Positions 1-5,523 of a stretch of 7,397 nucleotides of DNA are shown here, piece after piece. Source of the DNA: Oscillospiraceae bacterium (GTDB lineage: Bacteria > Bacillota > Clostridia > Oscillospirales > Ruminococcaceae); the NCBI GenBank assembly GCA_029062865.1, contig JAIDPG010000023.1:1-7397 (forward strand). Reading direction: 5' to 3'. Under the pieces are notes generated by a model that ran no database searches, had not been told where the DNA came from, and worked only from the letters and a program-made list of their open reading frames with translations. Position 1 is the first letter of the stretch, and each line of letters begins with the position of its first letter. A program made the position numbers and the translations under genes.

Positions 1-222
1 ATGTATTTTGAACTCGCAGCAGGAACCGACGCTCTTAAGATCCGCGAGGAAATCCGTCCCGAGCCCGTCGCAAAGCACCGCGATATCTCCCGCCCTCATT
101 CGCAGAACGGAGGAAATATGCCGCACGTCCTCCCCCGAAACGACCGCAGTCTCCTCGGAAATATTCTCCGTGAAGAAGCGCGGATAGCGCCAGCGTTCTT
201 GTTTTAACTCTACGTTGCTCAC
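1..222 (-). CDS. rsmE: 16S rRNA (uracil-1498-N3)-methyltransferase RsmE, N-terminal part, cut by the window edge
   Basis: The reading frame stays open from a GTG at 222-220 to the window edge, giving 74 codons of a protein that is normally about 245 residues. The visible part is the PUA-like RNA-binding domain that begins RsmE proteins. It shows YPRFF at residues 13-17, GEDVRHISSVLRM at 30-42 and AGDIAVLCDG at 44-53, which match the family pattern RxF..., GE(D/E)xHHIxxVLRM, GD...xxDG. The SPOUT methyltransferase domain and its knotted SAM site lie outside the window. RsmE methylates N3 of U1498 in 16S rRNA of the 30S subunit, in the cytoplasm (family knowledge). The GTG overlaps the recG stop as GTGA and has a GGGGGAG ribosome site four bases upstream, so translation is probably coupled to recG. 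The start gives 12 extra residues before the usual YPRFF region; no closer start codon was seen. Confidence 0.9.
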   Translation of the reverse strand, partial: MSNVELKQERWRYPRFFTENISEETAVVSGEDVRHISSVLRMRAGDIAVLCDGLGTDFLADLKSVGSCCEFKIH

Positions 223-2306
223 AATACTCCCCCAAAATCTCCAAACAGCTTCAACACGTTATCGCGAATTCCCTCGTGCTCATTTTTCGCGAGCTTCGGG
301 TCGGCTTCGAGAATTTCCGCGGCGAGATTGTCAACCTCTCCTAGAATCTCCGCATCGTCGGCGAGGTCGGCAACCTTCATCGGCGGCAGACCGCTCTGCT
401 CGCGCCCGAAGAAGTTTCCCGGTCCTCTTAATTGCAGATCGATATCCGCGATCTTATAGCCGTCCGTCGTGTCCTTCATCGCGTTCATTCGGGCGCGGGT
501 GTAATCCGACTTGTTGTCCGACATCAGAACGCAGAAGCTCTCGTCCTTTCCGCGCCCGACGCGCCCTCTGAGCTGGTGCAGCTGCGAAAGCCCGAATAGC
601 TCCGCGTTTTCGATAAGCATAACGACCGCGTTCGGCACGTCGATCCCGACCTCGATCACCGTCGTGGAGATCAGCAGCTTCAGCTTGTTGTCGTGGAAAT
701 CATTCATCACCGAGTCCTTGTCCGCCTGTTTCATCTTGCCGTAGAGAAGCCCCGTGGGAATTCCCGCGAACTCGCCCGCGGTGAGCTTGTTGTAATATTC
801 GATCGCGCTTTTTCTGTCGCTTCCGTCGTTCTCGTCCGCCTCAACTCGCGGGCAGACGATAAACGCCTGCTTTCCCGCCGCGATGTGCTTTTTGATGAAG
901 TTGTAAACGCGCGTTCTAAAGCTCGAATCCACGGCGTAGGTCTTAATGGGAATTCTGCCCTTCGGCATTTCGTTAAGCACCGAAACGTCCAGATCTCCGT
1001 ACATGATCAGCGCGAGCGTCCGCGGTATCGGCGTCGCGGACATCGCGATGATATGCGGCGTGTTGCCGCCGACGCTCTGTAGCGCAACGTCCTGTTGCGC
1101 TTTGGGCGTCGGCTTCGCAACATCCGTGTTGCCGCCGCGCTCCGCCAGAGCCGAGCGCTGCCCCACGCCGAAGCGGTGCTGCTCGTCCACGACGACAAGC
1201 CCCAGCTTCGCTATCTCGACGCTTTTCTGTATCAGCGCGTGAGTTCCGATAAGCACCTCGATCTCGCCGCTTGCCGCCGCCGCGCGGACTTTTTTCTTTT
1301 CCGCGGCGGTCATGCTCCCCGAAAGCACCGCGAGCGTTATCCCGAGCGGCTCCAGAAAACCGCGGAACGTCTCGTAATGCTGTTTTGCCAACACCTCCGT
1401 CGGAGCCATTATCAAGGTCGAAAAACCGTTCTTCGCCGCGAAGTACGCCGCCGCCGCCGCGACCATTGTTTTTCCGGAGCCGACGTCGCCCTGTATCAGC
1501 CTGTTCATCGGGTATGGCTGCTTCATATCGTCTACGCAGTCAGCGACTGCGTTCATCTGCGCGTTTGTCGGCGTGAACGGCAGCGACTTGTAAAACTCGC
1601 CGAGATCAACGTCCTTCATCACCGCGCCCGAAAGCGTCCGTCCGCGGTTTTTCAGCTGCGAAAGACCGAGCTTCAGCGTCAGCAGCTCCTCGAAAACCAG
1701 CCGCCTGCGCGCCGCCTCGTATTCCTCTCGCGTTTTCGGAAAGTGTATCTTCCGCATAGCGTCGTCCGCGTTCATCAGCCTGTATTTAGCGAGAATGCTT
1801 TGCGGGAGCGTCTCGGCACGCTTGATTATGCGAAGCGCGTTCTGCACGTCCTTGCTGACGGACGCGTTCGAGAGCCCGCGTGTCAGCGGATATTTCGGCA
1901 GCAGCCCGATTTCTCCCGGCTGAATGAACTGCGGCGACAGGATCTCGGGCGCTAACGGCTCGCCGCCGATCTTCCCGCAGAAAACGTATTCTTTATTGAG
2001 TGAGAGCGTGTCGAACGTAAACTTCGCGTTGAAAAACACCGCCGTTATTTCGCCAAGCCCGTCCGTAAGCCGCGCGCGGAAAACCTGCACCCTCGCGCCG
2101 TAGTTTGAGGGATAGCTTTTGTGAACGACTGTTGCGCGGATCACGCACACCTCGCCGATCTCCGCGTCGCAGATGCGCCGCGGCTCGGTGAAGTCCACAT
2201 AGCCGCGCGGATAATATTCCGCAAGCCGCTCAACGGTCTCCACGCCAAGCTTTCTGTAAAGCGCCGCCTTTTTGTCGCCGACGCCTTTTAAATCAATAAT
2301 ATTCAT
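219..2306 (-). CDS. recG: ATP-dependent DNA helicase RecG
   Basis: This 695-residue superfamily 2 helicase regresses stalled replication forks and moves branched recombination intermediates. The order is an N-terminal wedge/OB region (about residues 1-220), helicase domain 1 with Walker A GDVGSGKT at 273-280, motif II DEQH at 374-377 followed by RFG, motif III SATPIPRT at 423-430, then domain 2 with STTVIEVGIDVPNA at 547-560 and QLHQLRGRVGRG at 575-586. The RecG-specific TRG region is seen as QLRGPGNFFGREQSGLP at 625-641. Length is slightly above the usual 670-690, and residues 395-416 are an unusual 22-residue insertion described separately. All catalytic motifs are intact, so the enzyme is probably functional. 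The ATG lies three bases after the fakA stop, with no good ribosome site directly before it, so translation by reinitiation after fakA is likely. The gene overlaps rsmE by four bases. Confidence 0.97.
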   Translation of the reverse strand: MNIIDLKGVGDKKAALYRKLGVETVERLAEYYPRGYVDFTEPRRICDAEIGEVCVIRATVVHKSYPSNYGARVQVFRARLTDGLGEITAVFFNAKFTFDTLSLNKEYVFCGKIGGEPLAPEILSPQFIQPGEIGLLPKYPLTRGLSNASVSKDVQNALRIIKRAETLPQSILAKYRLMNADDAMRKIHFPKTREEYEAARRRLVFEELLTLKLGLSQLKNRGRTLSGAVMKDVDLGEFYKSLPFTPTNAQMNAVADCVDDMKQPYPMNRLIQGDVGSGKTMVAAAAAYFAAKNGFSTLIMAPTEVLAKQHYETFRGFLEPLGITLAVLSGSMTAAEKKKVRAAAASGEIEVLIGTHALIQKSVEIAKLGLVVVDEQHRFGVGQRSALAERGGNTDVAKPTPKAQQDVALQSVGGNTPHIIAMSATPIPRTLALIMYGDLDVSVLNEMPKGRIPIKTYAVDSSFRTRVYNFIKKHIAAGKQAFIVCPRVEADENDGSDRKSAIEYYNKLTAGEFAGIPTGLLYGKMKQADKDSVMNDFHDNKLKLLISTTVIEVGIDVPNAVVMLIENAELFGLSQLHQLRGRVGRGKDESFCVLMSDNKSDYTRARMNAMKDTTDGYKIADIDLQLRGPGNFFGREQSGLPPMKVADLADDAEILGEVDNLAAEILEADPKLAKNEHEGIRDNVLKLFGDFGGVL
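227..233 (-). promoter_or_regulatory. Ribosome binding site of rsmE inside the recG end
   Basis: GGGGGAG lies four bases before the rsmE GTG and within the last codons of recG. It supports the non-ATG start that overlaps the recG stop. Confidence 0.6.
1060..1136 (-). repeat. In-frame palindromic insertion in recG flanked by 11-bp direct repeats
   Basis: The 11-bp sequence GTGTTGCCGCC (plus strand) occurs exactly at 1060-1070 and again at 1126-1136, a period of 66 bp or 22 codons. Between the copies are 55 bp containing an 8-bp perfect inverted repeat, AGCGCAAC at 1081-1088 with GTTGCGCT at 1094-1101. This is enclosed by a second pair, GACGC at 1071-1075 with GCGTC at 1106-1110. A further small hairpin is formed by GCAACA at 1117-1122 with TGTTGC at 1127-1132. 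The encoded segment runs from about TDVAKPTPK to QDVALQSVGGN, between DEQHRFG and SATPIPRT. Removing 22 residues restores the spacing expected for RecG (for example, B. subtilis RecG has only about ten residues here). It reads as an inserted element or a tandem duplication that preserved the frame; which of the two is unresolved. Confidence 0.75.
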
Positions 2307-2309
2307 ATT

Positions 2310-3938
2310 CTATTCAACGGAGATTATATAGTAGTATACGGGCTGCCCGCCGTTCACCAGCGCGATTTCGATATCCGAGCTGATTTTCGAGCGCAGCGCC
2401 TCATACGCCTCGTTCGCGTCCTCGTCGGGAACGTCCGCGCCGTACAGCACGGTGACAAAGCTCGACGAAGAAGTCAGAAGCCGCTTCGTCAGTTTCACGA
2501 GCGATTTCGTGAGGCTTTTTTCCGTAAAGACTATCTTGCCGTTGTCCATAGCGAGAATATCGCCCTGCTTTATCTTGTGCCCGTCGTACTCGCTGTCGCG
2601 CACCGCGAACGTTATCTGCCCGCTTCCGACGCGGTCTATGGCTTCCGTCATCGCGGCGCGGTTTGCCTTGAAGTCGTCGCTCGGGTCGTAGTTCATCAGC
2701 GCGGAGATGCCCTGCGGGATAGTCCGCGTCTGCAGCACGCAGACGTTCCTGTCCGTAAGCTGCGCCGCCTGTTCCGCCGCCATAATTATGTTCTTGTTGT
2801 TCGGAAGGACAAAGACGTTTTTCGCGGGGGTCTGCTCGATTGCCTCAAGCAAGTCCTCCGTCGAGGGGTTCATCGTCTGCCCGCCGCGGACTATCTGATC
2901 CGCGCCGAGATCCCTGAACAGCGCCTCAATTCCCGCGCCCGCCGCGACGGCGGCAAAGCCCGTGTCCTTCGTGATAGCCGCGGGGGCTTTCTTGCTGCCC
3001 TGCGAGCCCGCCTTGATAACGTCCTTTTGAGTTTTGCGCATATTTTCGATAGTCACGGTGTCGAGCTCCCCGAGCTTCAAGCCCTCCTCGAGAGCCTTGC
3101 CGGGATGGTTTGTATGCACGTGGACTTTGACTATCCCGTCGTCATCAACAACAGAGGCGTTCCCGCCGATAGTCTCCAGAACCGCCCTCAGCGCCGCCGT
3201 GTCGCGGGCTTCGTTGGTTTTCTTGATGACGAACTCCGCGTTGTAGGAATACGCGGGCTCCTGCTCCGCCGCCGCGGCTGCCGCGGGGGTTTTCGGCTTT
3301 GTGTCGCCCGCGAGCGCTATCATCGCGCCGCCCGAAAGCACCGCGTACATTCCCTCAAGAATAACGATAAAGCCCATGCCGCCCGCGTCGACAACTCCGG
3401 CCTTTTTCAGCGCCGGAAGAAGCTCCGGCGTGTGCTCCAGAGACTTCTTCGCCTCCTCGATATAGGCGTTTATGAATTCCGCCGCGGAAATGCTCGTTTT
3501 TGCGAGCGCCGCGGTGTTTTCCCAAGCCTCACGAGATACCGTCAGAATAGTGCCCTCGGTCGGCTTCATCACGGATTTATACGCCGCGTCCACGCCGATC
3601 TTAAGCGCCGTCGAAAGATCCTCGGCGCTTGCGGTCTCCTTGCCCGCAAGCCCCTTTGAAAGCCCACGGAACAGCAGCGATAAAATTACTCCCGAGTTTC
3701 CGCGCGCGCCGCGAAGCATTGCCGAGGCGGCTTTCTTCGCCACGTCGCCCGCCGTCGCGCCGTCGGGGGTATTTTGCAGCTCGTCGACAGCGTTCTTTAT
3801 CGTCATCGACATATTTGTGCCCGTGTCGCCGTCCGGCACGGGGAACACATTCAGCTCGTCGACCTCCACCTTATTGTTGAAAATATTGTTAGCTCCCGAA
3901 ATAAGCGCGTCTCTTAGGAGCTTTCCCGAAATAACCAT
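2310..3938 (-). CDS. fakA: Fatty acid kinase catalytic subunit FakA (YloV/DAK2 family)
   Basis: This 542-residue protein matches full-length FakA. The N-terminal DAK2-type nucleotide-binding domain holds NVFPVPDGDTGTNM at 30-43, with D36 and D38 as expected metal ligands, RGARGNSGVI at 76-85 and the DAGGMGF turn at 184-190. A middle domain includes VHVHTNHPG at 272-280, with H273 and H275 in the positions of the conserved histidine pair. The C-terminal domain runs from about residue 325 to the characteristic QPVYYYIISVE end. Alanine/proline-rich linkers at about 213-230 and 310-325 separate the domains. FakA phosphorylates fatty acids presented by a FakB binding protein, making acyl-phosphate for phospholipid synthesis (family knowledge); no fakB lies in the window. 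The residue usually Cys in the YCTEF motif is Asn233 here. The gene follows the Asp23 gene by 120 bp and precedes recG by three bases. The ribosome site is weak; the ATG is chosen because ISGKLLRDALISGANN is the usual N-terminus. Confidence 0.93.
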   Translation of the reverse strand: MVISGKLLRDALISGANNIFNNKVEVDELNVFPVPDGDTGTNMSMTIKNAVDELQNTPDGATAGDVAKKAASAMLRGARGNSGVILSLLFRGLSKGLAGKETASAEDLSTALKIGVDAAYKSVMKPTEGTILTVSREAWENTAALAKTSISAAEFINAYIEEAKKSLEHTPELLPALKKAGVVDAGGMGFIVILEGMYAVLSGGAMIALAGDTKPKTPAAAAAAEQEPAYSYNAEFVIKKTNEARDTAALRAVLETIGGNASVVDDDGIVKVHVHTNHPGKALEEGLKLGELDTVTIENMRKTQKDVIKAGSQGSKKAPAAITKDTGFAAVAAGAGIEALFRDLGADQIVRGGQTMNPSTEDLLEAIEQTPAKNVFVLPNNKNIIMAAEQAAQLTDRNVCVLQTRTIPQGISALMNYDPSDDFKANRAAMTEAIDRVGSGQITFAVRDSEYDGHKIKQGDILAMDNGKIVFTEKSLTKSLVKLTKRLLTSSSSFVTVLYGADVPDEDANEAYEALRSKISSDIEIALVNGGQPVYYYIISVE

Positions 3939-3999
3939 CTTTCCAAAATCCCTTTCCGTCTTTATTATTGCACCGTCTAATAAATGATTGTGTTTTTTC

Positions 4000-4035
4000 T
4001 TTTTTTCTCCCTCGTCTGCGACAGGAAAGAAAAAA
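4000..4035 (-). other. Hairpin between the Asp23 gene and fakA
   Basis: In the minus-strand transcript a U-rich arm (4035-4020) can pair with an A/G-rich arm (4016-4000) around a GCA loop at 4019-4017. Fifteen of 16 positions pair if G-U pairs are counted, with one C-A mismatch. The G-U pairs exist only in the minus-strand RNA, the direction of the genes. No U tract follows the hairpin, so it is not a standard terminator. It may stabilise or process the mRNA between the two genes. The rest of the 120-base gap shows nothing clear. Confidence 0.35.
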
Positions 4036-4058
4036 TCAGCGTCCGCACAAATTAAATA

Positions 4059-4415
4059 TCACACACGGATATTATCGACATAAACATTGACCTTCTCGAC
4101 GTTTATCCCGGTGCTCTGCTCGATAGTGTAGCCTACCTTATTTATAATAGACCGAATAACGGCGTTCATATTCACGCCGTACATCAGCGAGATGTGGAGA
4201 TCCACAAGCAGCTTTTCCTTTATGAACCTCACACGGACGCCGCGCCTGCGGTCGGTTTGCTTCGCCGATGGCATCGCCGCCCGCAGCGTTTCCTTCACGC
4301 CCGTGACGTTCATTGAAATCACCCCGAAGCACTTCGCAACGGTGTTTCCGATAAGCTCGGTGAAATAGTTCGGCGAAATGCAAATTTTGCCGACATGATT
4401 TTGCAAAGTTACCAT
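4059..4415 (-). CDS. Asp23/Gls24 family envelope-stress protein (YloU-like)
   Basis: A 118-residue protein of the Asp23/Gls24 (DUF322) family. It shows the pattern of a short N-terminal strand GKICISPNYFTELIG (residues 9-23), a conserved segment AKCFGVISMN (27-36), then VRVRFIKEKLLVDLHISLMYGVNMNAV (60-86), the alternating strand and helix of the family, and an end INVEKVNVYVDNIRV (104-118). There is no signal peptide or membrane segment, so it should be cytoplasmic, although some relatives are tethered at the membrane by a partner. The exact function is not established; family members are linked to cell-envelope or alkaline stress. In many Firmicutes the same gene sits directly before the DAK2/FakA gene, as here. 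The ATG is set by AAGGAGG five bases upstream (4421-4427). It is likely the first gene of the asp23-fakA-recG-rsmE operon, since a 289-base gap precedes it. Confidence 0.9.
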   Translation of the reverse strand: MVTLQNHVGKICISPNYFTELIGNTVAKCFGVISMNVTGVKETLRAAMPSAKQTDRRRGVRVRFIKEKLLVDLHISLMYGVNMNAVIRSIINKVGYTIEQSTGINVEKVNVYVDNIRV

Positions 4416-4436
4416 AAAATCCTCCTTATTTTAATT

Positions 4437-4546
4437 TAAATTTCAAAATTCCCTCACCGCTGCTCCGCTCACTTCGTTCGCTCTGCAGCGCTGAGGGAAC
4501 CGGTCATAATTTTGCTTCGCAAAATTATGACACTTTTTGAAATTTA
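4437..4546. repeat. Nested inverted-repeat element upstream of the Asp23 gene
   Basis: Outer arms TAAATTTCAAAA (4437-4448) and TTTTGAAATTTA (4535-4546) are perfect 12-bp inverted repeats. Inside them sit two separate hairpins. The first pairs TTCCCTCA (4449-4456) plus CGCTGC (4458-4463) with GCAGCG (4485-4490) plus TGAGGGAA (4492-4499), with one C-C mismatch. The second is the perfect 13-bp stem at 4503-4531. Together they could fold as a three-way junction in DNA or RNA. The right outer arm and hairpins lie before the Asp23 ribosome site on the transcribed minus strand, so the element could be a structured 5' leader or a small non-coding repeat element. No target-site duplication was seen at its ends. 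Confidence 0.6.
4503..4531. repeat. Perfect 13-bp-stem palindrome with a 3-base loop
   Basis: GTCATAATTTTGC (4503-4515) and GCAAAATTATGAC (4519-4531) are exact inverted repeats around TTC. On the minus strand no U-run follows, so it is not a classical intrinsic terminator for ispE. On the plus strand a short T5 follows at 4534-4538, but no plus-strand gene is present to be terminated. Confidence 0.7.
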
Positions 4547-4554
4547 TGCGTTTG

Positions 4555-4625
4555 GGTTATGTTGCTGTTGGTCGAAACGCGCCTTTGATGCTTCGCTGGT
4601 CGTGTTGCTGTTAGTCGAAGCGTGC
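4555..4625. repeat. Degenerate 28-bp direct repeat, two copies
   Basis: The segments 4555-4582 and 4598-4625 share the core GTTGCTGTT(G/A)GTCGAA and agree at 23 of 28 positions. All five differences are transitions. The copies are 43 bp apart start to start, with a 15-bp spacer. They lie in non-coding sequence between ispE and the Asp23 gene. Two diverged copies with a short spacer do not make a CRISPR array. Confidence 0.55.
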
Positions 4626-4652
4626 TATATTACACTTTGCCGGGAGCACGCT
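4619..4652. repeat. 8-bp inverted repeat downstream of ispE
   Basis: AGCGTGCT (4619-4626) and AGCACGCT (4645-4652) are exact reverse complements with an 18-base loop. The left arm overlaps the second copy of the direct repeat. It is the nearest clear stem downstream of ispE, about 50 bases after its stop, but no U tract follows it on the minus strand. Confidence 0.4.
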
Positions 4653-4704
4653 CTATTGCAAGGGCAGTAAAAAGGGGGTAAAGCCGCGCTCTGATATCTT
4701 GCCT

Positions 4705-5523
4705 CTAATCTCTGACATCTAACACGGAGATCCCTTTTGAAGCCGCGTGGCACACCGCCGTAAAGTACATCGGGAACTGTTTCGCCGCTTCCTGCGCGTC
4801 GTAATCGTTCTCAAACGCCCCGAACACCGCCGAGCCGCTTCCCGTGAGCTCTGCCGCCGACGCGCCGAGGCTTTTCAGCTTCTCGGTTATCTCGTTTATT
4901 TCCTTGTTCTTGTAGATCTCGCGGAACACGTTGTAATATTCGCCCTCGTGACGCTCGCGCCGCGGGATCATCGTCACGTCGTAGCTTTCGTAAGCCGCCT
5001 TTGTATCGCACTCGAAGCTCGGCTTCACTATCAGGAAATTCCGCTCGGGATAGGGCGCTTCGTCCGTCATCACGTCGCCTATGCCGCGGCAGAGCTTTGT
5101 GCCTCCTACGAGACAGAACGGCACGTCCGCCCCCGTTTTCGCCGCGAGCTTCAACAGCGCGTTATCATCGAACGGCTTGCCGTGAAGCCTGTTCAGCCCC
5201 CGAAGCGTCGCCGCCGCGTCCGCGCTTCCGCCGCCAAGCCCCGCGCCGTGCGGAATCCGCTTGTCGATGTATATCTCCGCGCCGCCCTTTTGCCCCAAAA
5301 GCATATAGAACAACTCCGCGGCTTTGTAGCAGATGTTGTCCTCGTCCTCTGGGATCTCGGGGTCGGAGGAGCTTACCGTAATCTCGTCCGCGAGCTCTAT
5401 CGTCAGAATATCCGACAAATCGACGCTTTGCATAACCGTTTCGAGCAGATGATAGCCGTCGGAGAGCTTGCCCGTGATGTCAAGAAACAAATTCAGCTTT
5501 GCGTGAGCAATCAGTGTAATCAC
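4705..5523 (-). CDS. ispE: 4-diphosphocytidyl-2-C-methyl-D-erythritol kinase IspE
   Basis: A 272-residue GHMP-family kinase that phosphorylates the 2-hydroxyl of CDP-methylerythritol with ATP, the fourth step of the MEP pathway to isopentenyl diphosphate, in the cytoplasm. The sequence shows AHAKLNLFLDITG at 6-18 with K9 as the expected catalytic lysine, DGYHLLETVMQSVDL at 22-36, the glycine-rich ATP loop IPHGAGLGGGSADAAATL at 90-107, GADVPFCLVGG at 131-141 with D133 as the expected catalytic aspartate, the YYNVF segment at 196-200 and the third GHMP motif LTGSGSAVFG at 226-235. Length is close to the family's 280-290. The frame is open further upstream to 5841, but homology begins at the GTG at 5523. 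That GTG overlaps the aminotransferase stop as GTGA and has AGAGGAG eight bases before it, so translation is likely coupled to the aminotransferase. The stop codon lies between two copies of an imperfect 11-bp direct repeat. Confidence 0.95.
   Translation of the reverse strand: MITLIAHAKLNLFLDITGKLSDGYHLLETVMQSVDLSDILTIELADEITVSSSDPEIPEDEDNICYKAAELFYMLLGQKGGAEIYIDKRIPHGAGLGGGSADAAATLRGLNRLHGKPFDDNALLKLAAKTGADVPFCLVGGTKLCRGIGDVMTDEAPYPERNFLIVKPSFECDTKAAYESYDVTMIPRRERHEGEYYNVFREIYKNKEINEITEKLKSLGASAAELTGSGSAVFGAFENDYDAQEAAKQFPMYFTAVCHAASKGISVLDVRD

Noticed and set aside
1..207. 68-codon plus-strand open frame at the left edge
   Set aside because: It is antisense to the rsmE N-terminus, which has clear family motifs on the minus strand.
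1095..1955. Long plus-strand open frame opposite recG (286 codons)
   Set aside because: It is rich in Arg, Leu and Ala with no family signature, and lies fully antisense to a clearly functional recG. GC-rich codon use produces such antisense frames.
2577..3659. Long plus-strand open frame opposite fakA (360 codons)
   Set aside because: Arg/Val-rich shadow translation without recognisable motifs, fully antisense to fakA.
4503..4531. Intrinsic terminator of ispE
   Set aside because: The perfect stem is AT-rich, about 170 bases past the ispE stop, and no U tract follows on the minus strand.
4555..4625. CRISPR-like repeats
   Set aside because: Only two copies with five mismatches and a 15-base spacer; no cas genes.
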